Positions 18,867 through 29,700 of a stretch of DNA of 64,000 bases are shown here, in pieces (the first letter of the stretch is position 1; every line of letters starts with the position of its first letter). Both the position numbers and the translations under genes were made by a program. The stretch spans positions 1-64,000 of the forward strand of contig CAJQQR010000052.1 in the NCBI GenBank assembly GCA_905480545.1, given 5' to 3'. Source of the DNA: an uncultured Pirellulaceae bacterium (GTDB lineage Bacteria; Planctomycetota; Planctomycetia; Pirellulales; Pirellulaceae). Under the pieces are notes generated by a model, which saw nothing but the letters and a program-made list of their open reading frames with translations, had not been told where the DNA came from and made no database searches.

Positions 18867-18994
18867 TTGCAGCGCCTCCGATTCCCACGCTGGATCGGCG
18901 TTGCGATCCAGCAGCCTCTTGCATCACTAAACCGTCGCTAATCAACTGCCGCTGGCTGGTGCATGAGGTTGGTTTGCTTCGCCAGCGACAACAG

Positions 18995-19026
18995 CAGATC
19001 ACGAAAACGGCAGATCACGAAAACAC
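18995..19026. repeat. 16-bp tandem duplication
   Basis: CAGATCACGAAAACGG at 18995-19010 is followed directly by a copy matching at 14 of 16 positions (19011-19026). It lies just downstream of the DegT aminotransferase stop. Confidence 0.85.
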
Positions 19027-19035
19027 CGAAACCGC

Positions 19036-20205
19036 TCAGGACGCCATTCGATAAGTTCGCTGTTTCGTAGCGTCAAGGCATTCAACCACGCGCTGGACAA
19101 CTGTATTCTGTTCCTCCGCCGTAATTTCAGGGAAGATCGGCAGGCTCAGCACTTGCCGTGCTGCCAAATCTGTCTGCTTCAACTTGTTAGGATCGGCGAA
19201 CAATGAAAGAAAACATTTCTGCCGGTGAAGGGGAACTGGATAATAGACTTCTGAGCCAACTCCGTTTTCGTTCAACCGAGTACGAAATGCATCGCGATCC
19301 TCATTCGGTAGCCGTACGGTGTACTGATTCCAAACGTGGTAACATTCGTTGGATTCGGTTGGCAGTCCAATGTCATCACCGCATCCCATCGCTTTGAAAA
19401 GCCGATCATATCGAGCTGCATTCGCCCGTCGCGCTTCGGTAATTTCCTGAATTCGGTTCATTTTGATCGAAATCGCCGTTGCCTGAAGAGCATCCAAACG
19501 ACTGTTGATTCCAACTTCTGAATGATAATAACGAGGTTTCATACCATGATTCGCGAGCAACCGAACGCGTTCGGCCAATGCGTCATCATTGGTTGTGATC
19601 ATGCCGCCATCACCGAACCCACCGAGATTTTTGGTTGGGTAAAAGCTGAAACAACCGGTATCACCAATTGCTCCGGCACCCACCTCTCCGTACTTTGCCC
19701 CAATGGCCTGAGCTGCATCCTCAACCACGAAGATGTCGTTGGCCCGTGCGATTTCCATGATCGGATCCATTTCAGCGCATTGACCGAAAAGATGAACCGG
19801 AATGACTGCTTTCGTTCGTCGTGAAACCGCTCGTTCGAAAGCTTGTGGACACATGTTGAACGTTACGGGATCGATGTCGACAAAGACTGGTTTTGCACCC
19901 AATCTCCATGCCGCACTCGCGGTCGCAAAAAACGTGAAACTTGGCAAAATGACTTCCGCGCCGGGCCCCACATCCGCTGCCATCAAGGATAACAACAACG
20001 CATCACTGCCGGATGAGCAGCCGATCGCATGATTCGCCCCGGTGACTTCGCAAACTTGTTCTTCCAATTTCGCTACGTTTGGGCCGCCAACAAACCAACC
20101 GCTTTTGACAACCTCCTCCATCGCAGCCATGATTTCTTCGTGGTCTGCATCATTCCCTCTGGGAATATCTAATAAGGGAACTCGATCAACTGTTTGCAAA
20201 TTCAT
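19036..20205 (-). CDS. DegT/DnrJ/EryC1/StrS-family aminotransferase
   Basis: A 389-aa PLP-dependent sugar aminotransferase that transfers an amino group to a nucleotide-activated keto sugar. Features: GGPNVAKLEEQVCEVTG, the SSGSDALLLSL PLP-phosphate loop, VEDAAQAIGAKYG (Asp to the pyridine N), the PLP lysine in FYPTKNLGGFGDGG, GINSRLDALQA, and YYPVPLHRQKCF at the C-terminus. The WbpE/FdtB-like branch is likely, but the sugar is not defined. The ATG at 20203-20205 has an ideal AGGAGG site five bases upstream; the overlapping GTG at 20206 would be only two bases away. No other sugar-pathway gene is adjacent. Confidence 0.9.
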   Translation of the reverse strand: MNLQTVDRVPLLDIPRGNDADHEEIMAAMEEVVKSGWFVGGPNVAKLEEQVCEVTGANHAIGCSSGSDALLLSLMAADVGPGAEVILPSFTFFATASAAWRLGAKPVFVDIDPVTFNMCPQAFERAVSRRTKAVIPVHLFGQCAEMDPIMEIARANDIFVVEDAAQAIGAKYGEVGAGAIGDTGCFSFYPTKNLGGFGDGGMITTNDDALAERVRLLANHGMKPRYYHSEVGINSRLDALQATAISIKMNRIQEITEARRANAARYDRLFKAMGCGDDIGLPTESNECYHVWNQYTVRLPNEDRDAFRTRLNENGVGSEVYYPVPLHRQKCFLSLFADPNKLKQTDLAARQVLSLPIFPEITAEEQNTVVQRVVECLDATKQRTYRMAS

Positions 20206-20540
20206 CACCGCCTCCTGCGGAAAAAATAGACATCATGTCTGCTCTGTTTTCAGGCGTTTGCTTGGCACCACGCTAAAATTACGCTAACCAAAAGGTCACT
20301 CGCGAAGCCTTCTCCAAACACTACCGTAGATTTTTAAAGAAGTTAATTGCAGCACGATTTTTGGTCAAGACGAACATGATCGATATAGGCTTGGGCGTGC
20401 TTACAATGCTTCAGGCCTGAATTGGCCGTTAGTTGATCAAACACAATGTTGGCTGTATTTTTAGTTTCCAACGCGTATCGTTGATTGTGTTGAAGTCTCG
20501 TTTCATAATGAGTCCATCCAATATTTAACTCGGAAGCCTC
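20206..20540. other. Divergent gene-free region
   Basis: 335 bases between the aminotransferase and the large secreted protein. Apart from the AGGAGG ribosome site of the aminotransferase (20211-20216, minus strand) I see only a short palindrome (CAGGCCTG, near 20411). Confidence 0.4.
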
Positions 20541-23441
20541 ATGAATAAATTGCGATCGGTGCTAGCAGCAGTCGCATGCTGCCAGCTTATTTCTTTTACC
20601 GCATCTTTAAACGCACAAACCGGCAAAAAATGGATCGACATGGACTACGGTCCAAATATGACCCATTCGTTTCAAGTTGCCGACGACGATGAGCGAAACA
20701 TCGCTTATAAGGGGCTGAAGGTTAGGGTCGGCAACGACGGGGCGATGCTGTTTGACGAGGACCTGCTACGTTGGGCAGGCGGTTGGACCGAATGCGATTT
20801 GGATTGGCGAAACGTAATCTACGACGGTTCGCATGGTACTCATCCAAAGATTTTGGGGAATCCGACGTTTATCAACAATGTCGGTCCTGGATGGAGCAAG
20901 AATAATGATTTCTCTGATCCACGAACTTTGCCATACGGGCCACTTCCAAAAACTCATTCACGATTTCAGGGTCTCTATCGAAATGGTGATCGAATTGTTG
21001 TTCAGTTTTCCGTCGGATCAGCAACGGTTTTGGAGAGTGCATCGTTAGACAACGGCTTTTTAACTCGAACAATCAATCTAACGGGTAACGAAGTGGAGTT
21101 GTTCACCCAGTTACTGAAATCCGATGAATCGAAGATTGTTGTCACTGAAAAAGATGGCTTGGTATTCGTCCTTCTCGGTGACGTCCCAAAAGCCCAAGCG
21201 AGTGCAAAGCCAAAATCCATCGACGTTACAGAAGGCTTGGTGGGCAATTGGACGTTTTCCAACGACGGCAAGAAGATCGTCAATCTAGCTTCCAATTCGG
21301 ATACATCTGCTGCGAATCAAGGTGCGATGCTAACGCCCGGTCCGAAAGACAAGGCCATTTCTTTTGACGGCAAATCGAAAGTCGTAATCTCTGACGACAT
21401 TGAATTGGGAAGCGAAGACTTCACCATGACCGGTTGGGTCAAAACGAAACGGGGTGGAACCATTGCCGCCAAAGGACCCAAGGAAGGCAAATGGGCAGCG
21501 AAGGGCAAATCATTATTTGTGCGTGGTGGGAAACTAGTTTTCGATGTTGGCTGGGTTGGTTCGGTAGAATCCAGCAGCTCAGTGGCCGACGGAAAATGGC
21601 ATGCGATCGCGGTTAGCTACGACGCAAAATCAGGAAGCACAACATTGTATGTTGATGGCCGAAAAGAGGGCGCATCAAAATTGCTTTCCCAAGACGACGA
21701 TGATCATGTTTTTCGGCTTGGTTATACCGCGACAAATTTCGCCGCACCGCTGAAAGGCAGCATTGATGACATTCGTTTTTTTCAACGAAAACTTTCAGAC
21801 GAGGAAGTCGCGTTGCTTGCCGGCGGAGTTCAAATCACGCCAAAGCTATCAGGCATCGCGATCAGCGGAAGCACCAAAGAAAATGTCTTGATCGAGAACG
21901 GCAAGGTCCGTTTGAAGATCCCGGCAAAATCGAAAGCAGTCAAAGTCGCTTTCTTTAGCGGAAATGAAACAGCAAAAGTGGATTTTGAAAAGCAGTTTTC
22001 CGAAAACAAAGCGATTGAATCGTTGAAAAAATTCACCACCGGCGGCCCAACAAATTATCCACAAACGATCGTAACCGTGGGGAAGAAAGCACCGGATGAT
22101 TCCGCTTATGTTACGGATGATTTGACCTTGCCACATGATAATCCTTGGAATTCGTGGATGCGGATTGGTGGATTCGATTTTTATTCGGATCCGACCAAAG
22201 CTGCCCTATGCACATGGAGCGGGGATGTCTGGACTGTTTCAGGAATTGATGGAAATTTTGAAAAGCTAATATGGCGACGAATTGCAACTGGAATGTTTCA
22301 GCCGCTCGGGTTGAAGATCATCAATGACGAAATCTTTGTCGGTTGTCGCGATCAAATCACGAAGCTTGTTGATTTGAATGGAGATGGAGAAACAGATTTT
22401 TACCAAACATTCAACAACGATCATCAAGTCACCGAACACTTCCATGAATTTGCGATGGACTTGCAAACCGATCCGGCCGGCAATTTTTACTATGCCAAAA
22501 GTGCACGGCATGCACTGGATTCGGTTGTCCCACATCACGGCACCCTAATTCGAGTTTCAAACGATGGCTTAAAATCAGAAATCGTTTGCAATGGTTTTCG
22601 TGCTGCAAATGGTGTCGGACTTGGGCCAAATGGTGAAATGGCGACCAGCGATCAAGAGGGGCACTGGACGCCGGCAAACCGAATTAACCTGGTCACAAAA
22701 GACGGCTTCTACGGCAACATGTATTCGTATCACCGCGGTGAAAAACCAACCGGTTACGATCCACCGGTTGTTTGGCTTCCGAAAAATGTTGATCGCTCGC
22801 CGGCGTCACAATTGTGGTGCACCAGTAAAAAATGGGGACCGTTTTACGGAAAGATCCTCAGCACTTCTTATGGAACCGGCAAATTATGGCATGTGATGCA
22901 TGAAGACGTTGACGGCACACCGCAAGGTGGTGTCGTTCAATTTCCACTTCAGTTTCCCACTGGTGTGATGCGTGGTCGCTTCCATCCAACCGACGGACAA
23001 TTGTATACCTGCGGATTATTTGGTTGGAGTAGCAATCGAACCCAGCCGGGCGGTTTTTATCGCGTTCGCTACACAGGTCAACCGGTAAACATGCCTGTCA
23101 AAATGAAGACCACTAGCGACGGCATTTACCTGACCTTTAGTGAGGAACTGGATCAGGATTCCGCTTCTGATTCCGACAACTTTAGCGTGGAACAATGGAA
23201 CTATGTGTGGTCAAAGAACTACGGCAGCGCCCATTACAGTGTTGAAAATCCGAAACGAAAAGGACAAGACGAAGTTGAGGTTTGGGAAACGAGTTTGGAC
23301 AACGATGGCAAAACGATTTTTATCGAAATCGAAGACCTGGCGCCGGTTATGCAAATGCAAATTTCCTACACGTTAAAGTCAAAAGCAGGAAAAGAATTCA
23401 AAGATTCGATCTGGTTAACGATCAATAAGATCGCAGACTAA
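20541..23441 (+). CDS. Secreted DUF6797 / LamG / glucose-sorbosone-dehydrogenase-like propeller protein
   Basis: A 966-aa exported protein. Signal peptide 1-26 (ending SLNAQ). Residues about 30-205 resemble the DUF6797 module (DYGPNMTHSFQVADD, YKGLKVRVG). About 229-430 is a concanavalin-like LamG domain (GLVGNWTFSND, FTMTGWVKTKRGG, WHAIAVSYDAKSG, TLYVDGRKEG, GSIDDIRFFQRKLSDEEVALL). The rest is a beta-propeller typical of PQQ-like or sorbosone dehydrogenases (FQPLGLKIINDEIFVGCRDQITKLVDLNGDGETDFYQ, EFAMDLQTDPAGNFYYAKS, GVMRGRFHPTDGQLYTCGLFGW). Many relatives end in a c-type heme domain; none is seen here (no CxxCH). Probably a polysaccharide- or surface-active periplasmic protein. Confidence 0.83.
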   Translation: MNKLRSVLAAVACCQLISFTASLNAQTGKKWIDMDYGPNMTHSFQVADDDERNIAYKGLKVRVGNDGAMLFDEDLLRWAGGWTECDLDWRNVIYDGSHGTHPKILGNPTFINNVGPGWSKNNDFSDPRTLPYGPLPKTHSRFQGLYRNGDRIVVQFSVGSATVLESASLDNGFLTRTINLTGNEVELFTQLLKSDESKIVVTEKDGLVFVLLGDVPKAQASAKPKSIDVTEGLVGNWTFSNDGKKIVNLASNSDTSAANQGAMLTPGPKDKAISFDGKSKVVISDDIELGSEDFTMTGWVKTKRGGTIAAKGPKEGKWAAKGKSLFVRGGKLVFDVGWVGSVESSSSVADGKWHAIAVSYDAKSGSTTLYVDGRKEGASKLLSQDDDDHVFRLGYTATNFAAPLKGSIDDIRFFQRKLSDEEVALLAGGVQITPKLSGIAISGSTKENVLIENGKVRLKIPAKSKAVKVAFFSGNETAKVDFEKQFSENKAIESLKKFTTGGPTNYPQTIVTVGKKAPDDSAYVTDDLTLPHDNPWNSWMRIGGFDFYSDPTKAALCTWSGDVWTVSGIDGNFEKLIWRRIATGMFQPLGLKIINDEIFVGCRDQITKLVDLNGDGETDFYQTFNNDHQVTEHFHEFAMDLQTDPAGNFYYAKSARHALDSVVPHHGTLIRVSNDGLKSEIVCNGFRAANGVGLGPNGEMATSDQEGHWTPANRINLVTKDGFYGNMYSYHRGEKPTGYDPPVVWLPKNVDRSPASQLWCTSKKWGPFYGKILSTSYGTGKLWHVMHEDVDGTPQGGVVQFPLQFPTGVMRGRFHPTDGQLYTCGLFGWSSNRTQPGGFYRVRYTGQPVNMPVKMKTTSDGIYLTFSEELDQDSASDSDNFSVEQWNYVWSKNYGSAHYSVENPKRKGQDEVEVWETSLDNDGKTIFIEIEDLAPVMQMQISYTLKSKAGKEFKDSIWLTINKIAD

Positions 23442-23474
23442 TTTACTGAATTGCGGAAGATATCAATTTCAATT

Positions 23475-23517
23475 ATCGCGGCTTGCATTCAATTGAACGC
23501 AAGCCGCGATTTTTTTA
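23475..23517 (+). terminator. Strong intrinsic terminator
   Basis: Perfect 12-bp stem (ATCGCGGCTTGC / GCAAGCCGCGAT) around a 12-base loop, followed by a T-run. It lies 34 bases after the stop of the 966-aa secreted protein gene. Confidence 0.93.
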
Positions 23518-23526
23518 TGGCACGAT

Positions 23527-23572
23527 TTATTGGAAATTGTAACGATCGATTATTGGAAATTGTAACGATCGA
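23527..23572. repeat. Perfect 23-bp tandem duplication
   Basis: A 23-base unit starting TTATTGGAAATT and ending AACGATCGA is present twice in direct tandem with no mismatch (23527-23549 and 23550-23572). It is non-coding and lies directly after the terminator. Confidence 0.95.
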
Positions 23573-23848
23573 TCAAAGCCGAATCGTTGCAAAGAAATTT
23601 TATGTGTCACCGGTTCGCACTGCACGTTGAGCTGATCGGTAGCACCTACATTCAGTTTCCCTTGGAAATGGGACGTCAATTGTTACTTTCATCCATCAAA
23701 TAATTCCATCTTGTCTTGCAGCCAATGTGATCGAGATCTTCCTGGACTGGAGGTAGCGCGCAATCAATTGCTCACTCCCGATTTGTCGAAACGGGTTCAG
23801 CGCGTAAAATCTACGGCGACCCATACATTCAATAAAAGACAAACGGAT

Positions 23849-26701
23849 ATGTCGATACGTCGCATTTTCATGGATTGGAATCAGCCGGCCATTCAAAACG
23901 CCGTTGATTACTTGACGAAAAAATACTTTAACAAGACCCGTCACCGAATCGAGATGGATAACGTCTTGATCGTGGTCCCCGGAAGCCGAGCGGGTCGCCG
24001 GATCTCCCAACGTTTCGCGGAAAAAGCAAGCCAGTGGAAAGCTGTTTTGTTTCCGCCTCGCATCCAAACGGCCGGACACCTGCCGGAAAATCTGTATCAA
24101 CCCAAGCGTCCTTTCGCTAATGAGTTGGTTCAACACCTGGCGTGGGTGGAAGCGATCAAGGCACTCAAAAATCGCGCCAAGAAGTACTTTCCCCATCTAC
24201 CGGAAACGAAACAAACAATCGATTGGCTCGATCTGGCAGCTTTACTTTCGAAAGTCCATCGGGAGCTTGCCGCAGACGGATTGAACTTCAATGACGTCGT
24301 TACCAAGGGGGCTCAATTGAAAGGCTTCGCGGAAAAGGGTCGATGGAGGCTGCTAAGCTCCATCCAGGAAAAATACCTTTCTGTGTTGGATGATTTAAAA
24401 CTGTGGGACTTGCAAACGGCACGATTGGTCGCGATTCGCGAACGTGAATGCAAAACAAATGATGAGATTTATTTGCTTGCAACCGCGGACCTAAATCAAG
24501 CAACCCGTCAGATGATCGATCAAGTTTCCCATCAAGTCACAGCGTTGATCCATGCCCCCGATGACGAAGCACTTGGGTTTGATGAGCACGGTTGCCTCGA
24601 CGCGGAATATTGGAAGCACAAACAGATCCCTCTAGCGGATGAGCAAACACTGGTTGCCGACCAGCCAAGCGATCAGGCGGACGCGGTTTGTCATTTGCTG
24701 GGACAGTGGGGAGATAAATACTCAAGCGAAGATATCGTTGTCGGAGCACCCTCAGCAGATTTGGCGCCATTTGTTGAACGCAAGCTATCCGCGTATCAAC
24801 AGAACTCGCATTGGGCAGTTGGACGATCGCTGCGTGAATCGAGCGTGTTCAAATTACTGGAAGCGATATGCGGAATGATAGAAAAAGGTCGTTACCCAGA
24901 TTTCGCTATTCTGTTTCGTCACCCGGATGTTGAAAATTGGCTGTCAGATAAGGCCCGAGGAAACTCAAGAGTCGCGGCTGACAAAATCATTTCTGAGTGC
25001 GATCAGTATTATGCAAAACATCTGGTACCCCATTTCGAAAAATGGCTTGGAAAAACCGATCAATTCCGCAGTTTGAAATGGGCAGTTGATACGGTGAATT
25101 CGGTCGTGGCCCCATTACGTCGCAAGCCTTTGCTATTTACTGAATGGATTGATCCCATTCTGGATTTGGTAAGTGAATTTTATTCGTCGCGAACATTTGA
25201 CTTGAATGGGGAAAACGATGCGGGAGCCGTAAAAGCACTTTCGCAGATTCGCTCGATCCTTGAAACGTTTCAAGAGATCCCTGCCCAGTTGAACGTGCGT
25301 ACAACGGCGGTCAATACATTGCGACTGCTGCTGCAAAACATGTCGTCTCAGACGATTCCCGAAAAATCAAAATTAAATGCAATCGAATTGCTCGGGTGGC
25401 TTGAATTGCCACTTGATGTTGCACCGGCGGTGATTGTTACGAACTTTAATGAAGGCTCGATTCCGGAATCACAAAACGCGGACATGTTTCTTCCTGACGG
25501 TCTAAGAACCGTTCTGGGGCTGAATGATAACAAGCGGCGATATGCTCGTGATGCTTATGCCTTATCCACCCTCGTTCATTCAAAATCTGATCTGCGAATG
25601 ATCGTAGGCAAACGTGATCTGTCCGGCGATCCCATGACCCCATCTCGCTTGTTTTTTGCCTGCAATCGCGAATCGATTGCTCATCGTGTCATGCGTTTCT
25701 CAAAACCCAAAACCTTCGATATCTCGAATGTTAAAAACGAGACGCAAATGATGACAGAATCAGCGTTTGCCGTTCCGATCCCGGACACAAGTCAGATCGA
25801 AATCGAGTCGATTAGCGTGACATCGTTTAGCACTTACCTGAAATGTCCGTACCGGTTCTATTTACAGCGTGTTCTAAAACTGAAATCGATCAACGATGAA
25901 GTCCGCGAATTGGACGGGATGTTCTTTGGGAACATCCTCCACGATATTTTTTGTCGATTCGGTGAGAACCGCGTTCGATTATCAGAAAACGAAATCGAAA
26001 TCAGTGATTATCTATTTTCTGAACTCGATTCCATGGCCAATGAAGCGTTTGGACAAAAACGCTTGCCCGCGATCGAGATCCAATTGCAGCAGATGCGATT
26101 CCGCTTGAAGGGTTTTGCCAAATGGCAGGCCGAGCGGACAAAAAAGGGCTGGGAAATCCAATTTGTGGAAAAAAAGTCTCACGATTCACGGGGAGTTCCA
26201 TTTCAATATGACGATGAGGAGTCAATCTTTTTGAAAGGAACGATTGACCGAATTGACTTTCATCCACAATCCCAGATTTGGCAAATCCTCGATTACAAAA
26301 CCGGTGACCGTGGTGATTCACCCAACCAAACACACCAACACAAAGGGAATTGGATCGATTTACAATTACCGCTTTACCGCCATATCGCAAAATCATTTGA
26401 GGTCGATGGAACCGTTCAGTTGGGGTACATCGTCGTTCCCAAACGAATTGACTCGATTGGTGCGATCCTTGCAAACTGGACCGACGCTGATTTAGAGGGC
26501 GCCTACAAGGTTGCTCGTGATTGTTCGCGGAGAATTATGAATCACGAGTTCTGGGAACCTACCCTACCGCCTCCACCTTTTGCAGGCCGCGAGTTTGCTC
26601 CGATTTGCCAGGACGATGTATTTCAGCCGCAGCTTGCCACCGAATTGGAATATAAAGACACCGCGGAAGAAGCCGCTATCGGAAACGGAGGTGCAGCATG
26701 A
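23849..26701 (+). CDS. AddB-like PD-(D/E)XK nuclease subunit
   Basis: A 950-aa protein, first half of a coupled pair. The N-terminal two thirds form a degenerate superfamily-1 helicase-like region; the Walker A position is IVVPGSRAGRRISQRF, with no GKT, so ATP hydrolysis is unlikely. The C-terminus is a PDDEXK_1 nuclease: VTSFSTYLKCPYRFYLQ near residue 656, HDIF helix, then GTIDRIDFH ... WQILDYKTGD near 797-815 with Asp and Asp-Tyr-Lys catalytic residues. Unlike Bacillus AddB, only two of the four Fe-S cysteines can be placed (one before the nuclease, one in FAPICQDD). I start at ATG 23849 (MSIRRIF); the frame is open from 23711. Its stop overlaps the next ATG by four bases. Confidence 0.85.
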   Translation: MSIRRIFMDWNQPAIQNAVDYLTKKYFNKTRHRIEMDNVLIVVPGSRAGRRISQRFAEKASQWKAVLFPPRIQTAGHLPENLYQPKRPFANELVQHLAWVEAIKALKNRAKKYFPHLPETKQTIDWLDLAALLSKVHRELAADGLNFNDVVTKGAQLKGFAEKGRWRLLSSIQEKYLSVLDDLKLWDLQTARLVAIRERECKTNDEIYLLATADLNQATRQMIDQVSHQVTALIHAPDDEALGFDEHGCLDAEYWKHKQIPLADEQTLVADQPSDQADAVCHLLGQWGDKYSSEDIVVGAPSADLAPFVERKLSAYQQNSHWAVGRSLRESSVFKLLEAICGMIEKGRYPDFAILFRHPDVENWLSDKARGNSRVAADKIISECDQYYAKHLVPHFEKWLGKTDQFRSLKWAVDTVNSVVAPLRRKPLLFTEWIDPILDLVSEFYSSRTFDLNGENDAGAVKALSQIRSILETFQEIPAQLNVRTTAVNTLRLLLQNMSSQTIPEKSKLNAIELLGWLELPLDVAPAVIVTNFNEGSIPESQNADMFLPDGLRTVLGLNDNKRRYARDAYALSTLVHSKSDLRMIVGKRDLSGDPMTPSRLFFACNRESIAHRVMRFSKPKTFDISNVKNETQMMTESAFAVPIPDTSQIEIESISVTSFSTYLKCPYRFYLQRVLKLKSINDEVRELDGMFFGNILHDIFCRFGENRVRLSENEIEISDYLFSELDSMANEAFGQKRLPAIEIQLQQMRFRLKGFAKWQAERTKKGWEIQFVEKKSHDSRGVPFQYDDEESIFLKGTIDRIDFHPQSQIWQILDYKTGDRGDSPNQTHQHKGNWIDLQLPLYRHIAKSFEVDGTVQLGYIVVPKRIDSIGAILANWTDADLEGAYKVARDCSRRIMNHEFWEPTLPPPPFAGREFAPICQDDVFQPQLATELEYKDTAEEAAIGNGGAA

Positions 26702-29700
26702 AGGGTCAAGACACAACCGTTGTGATTCGTGCTTCAGCTGGAACGGGCAAAACGTATCAACTGACCAATCGTTTTTTAGGTTTAATCAAAGATGGGGTTC
26801 GTCCAGACCATATTCTCGCGGTGACGTTTACTCGCCTGGCGGCAGGTGAAATCCTCGAGCGAGTCCTATTACGACTTGCGACAGCATCACTGGACGCCCA
26901 AGAGAGCAAGGCATTGGCCAAGGCATTGAACGATAAGTCGTTCACTCGAGAACGATGCCTTACCCTGCTGCAAGAATTGACGCGAAGTCTTCATCGAATG
27001 CGAGTCGAAACGTTGGACGCCTACTTTGCGCAATTGGCGAGGAGTTTCAGCCTAGAAATTGGCTTACCAACCAGCTGGGAAATTATTGATGAAGTCCAAG
27101 ACCAGCGGCTCCGTTCAGAAGCGCTCGAGGCGACCATCACCGAGGATAGTGAAAAGACGATTGCAAGGTTGCTAAAAATCATTTTCCAAGGCGACGCAAA
27201 CCGTAGTATCACTGCAGAATTAAGCGGCAAGGTTGGCAACTTCTACAACGTCTTGAAAGAAACCGACGAAGCAGCATGGCATAACTTTCCGAACCTTCCG
27301 TTACTCGACAGAACGCAATTGCAAAACGCCATCGATGACTTGCGTCGCGAAGAAGCGCCGGCACATGGCTCCGCAAAAAAACGGAAAGAAAAAGACGTTG
27401 AAGTTGCGGCACTGAATGACTGGGGCACCTTCATCAGGACCGGCATCGGAGCGAAAATCCTCGCCGGTGAAACGGAGTACTATCGAAAGGAAATCCCCAC
27501 TACTCTCATCGCCGCGTATCAAAAGCTAATCGATCACGCACAAGCTGTCTTCGTCAACGAGCTAAAAGAAATCACCGTTGCAAATTTTGATTTTCTGAAA
27601 CGGTTTGAAAAGCACTACGAAGAACTAAAGCAGCGTAACCGAGGAATTCGATTTGAGGATGTAACACACAGCCTCACAAATCTTGCAAAAACGGCAGATG
27701 CAAATGAACAGAACTTCCGACTTGATACCGAGATTTCGCATTTACTGCTTGATGAATTTCAGGACACTTCTCTGCGGCAATGGCAGATTATCCGACCGAT
27801 GGCAGAGCGCATTACCGATGGTCGCAACATGCTGTTCGATACGGCGTTCTCATCATTTTTTTGTGTGGGTGATGTTAAGCAGGCGATCTACGGCTGGCGT
27901 GGCGGGCGCAGCGAGATTTTTGACGCATTAAAAAAACATCTTGAAAACACACAAGACCTACCGCTGAACAAAAGCTATCGTTCCGCTCCGACCATCATCA
28001 ACGTCGTGAATCGCGCCTTCACAAACATGTCTGGCCATGAAAACCTTGGTGATGTTGAAGCCGCCGTGACGCAGTGGTGTGACGAATTCCCGAAACACGA
28101 GACCGAATTGACGGAATTAAAAGGGTATGTGCAATTGGAAACCGCGCCGTTGGCCACGGTCGAAGAAGGGAATATTTCAGCAGAACAACAACGTGAAACA
28201 ACTTTTGAATTCACCGCTGACAAAATCGCAACGCTTCACGAATTAATGCCTGACAAGACCATCGGTGTTCTTCTGCGACAGAATAAATCGGTTGCTCGAA
28301 TTATCTATGAGCTTCGGCGAAAAGGCGTCAAAGCCAGTGAAGAGAGAGGTGGCAACCCGCTAACCGATTCTGCCGCGGTCCAAGTCATCCTTTCCTTGCT
28401 TCGAATTGCAGATCATCCGACCGATTCAATTGCGGCGTTTCATCTCGCTACTTCGCCCGTTGGCTCACACTTTGGTATCGATCGCGCGACGTTTCGCGAA
28501 AACGTGTTCGGACTTTCCAAATCCGTACGCCGAACGCTCATGCAAATGGGATACGGCGCCGCGGTTTCCCAGTGGGCCGATTTACTGAAGCCGTTTTCAA
28601 ATTCGCGGGACTGTCGCCGCATGCAACAACTGGTAGAGTTGGCTTACCGATTCGAAAACATTGGAAGCATCCGCACGACCGAGTTTCTCAGGTTTGTTTC
28701 GTCGGAAAAAATTGCAGATCCTCTCGTTTCCAACGTTCGCGTCATGACCATTCACCAATCAAAGGGCTTGGAATTTGACATCGTTGTCCTTCCGGAATTG
28801 GAACCCAAAATCGAGGGAAATCCTCCAAGCGTGGTTTGGAGTTCGGAAGACCCAACCGAATCGATTGATCACGTTTGCATCTATCGCAACAAAGAAATCC
28901 AAGCGGTATTGCCACCGTCGCTGAAGAAAATGTTTTCTGACGCGCTCAATCGCCAGGCAGTCGAATCACTTTGCCTTTTGTATGTCGCGATGACTCGAGC
29001 AGCGCATGCACTTTACATGATTATTGCTCCGGAAAAACCCTCGGAAAAAAGTGGCGGAGGAACAAAAAAAGCAAAAACTTTTGCGGGCTTGCTGCATCAA
29101 AGCCTCGCGCCGGAAGAAGCGTTAGATGAGAACACCGTTTTATATCAAGATGGAGACGAAGATTGGTCGCTGTCCGATACGTCCAAGCCAGACGCATCGG
29201 ATTCAATCATCAAACTTCCTGAATCGATTCGGCTTGCCAAGTCGAAAGCGAATGTCCGGTTTGACTTTGCAAGCCCATCCGGATTGGAGGGGGGAAACGT
29301 CGTGCCAGCATCCCAATTGTTACGATTCAGTAACAAAGAAGCACTGGCTCGCGGTACGGTGATTCACGGACTTTTCGAGGAGATCGAATGGATCGAAAAA
29401 ATCCCCACCGACCTTGACTTGCTTAAGATTGCGAAACGGCTGGGCGACGAAATACTCGACGCGCATTCGCAAGTCACCGACTTCCGTCGAATGCTCGAAC
29501 GGAAAGAAATTGCAAACGTGCTGATGCCCGCTTATTATCTGAGCCCAAATGAGGAATCGGTGATCGAATCTTTGCCCGATTCCTTCAATGTGGAAACAGC
29601 CCAATTGGAGGTTCACAACGAACGCACTTTTATCGTTTCTGACTCAGGGCAAATGCTAGGAGGAACCATCGATCGCCTGGTTTTAATTTATTGTGGCGAT

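Noticed and set aside
23518..23532. TGGCACG sequence resembling the -24 half of a sigma54 promoter
   Set aside because: The required GC ten bases after GG is absent (TG instead).
23696..24196. 166-codon frame antisense to the AddB-like gene start
   Set aside because: No motif, and it covers the conserved N-terminus on the other strand.
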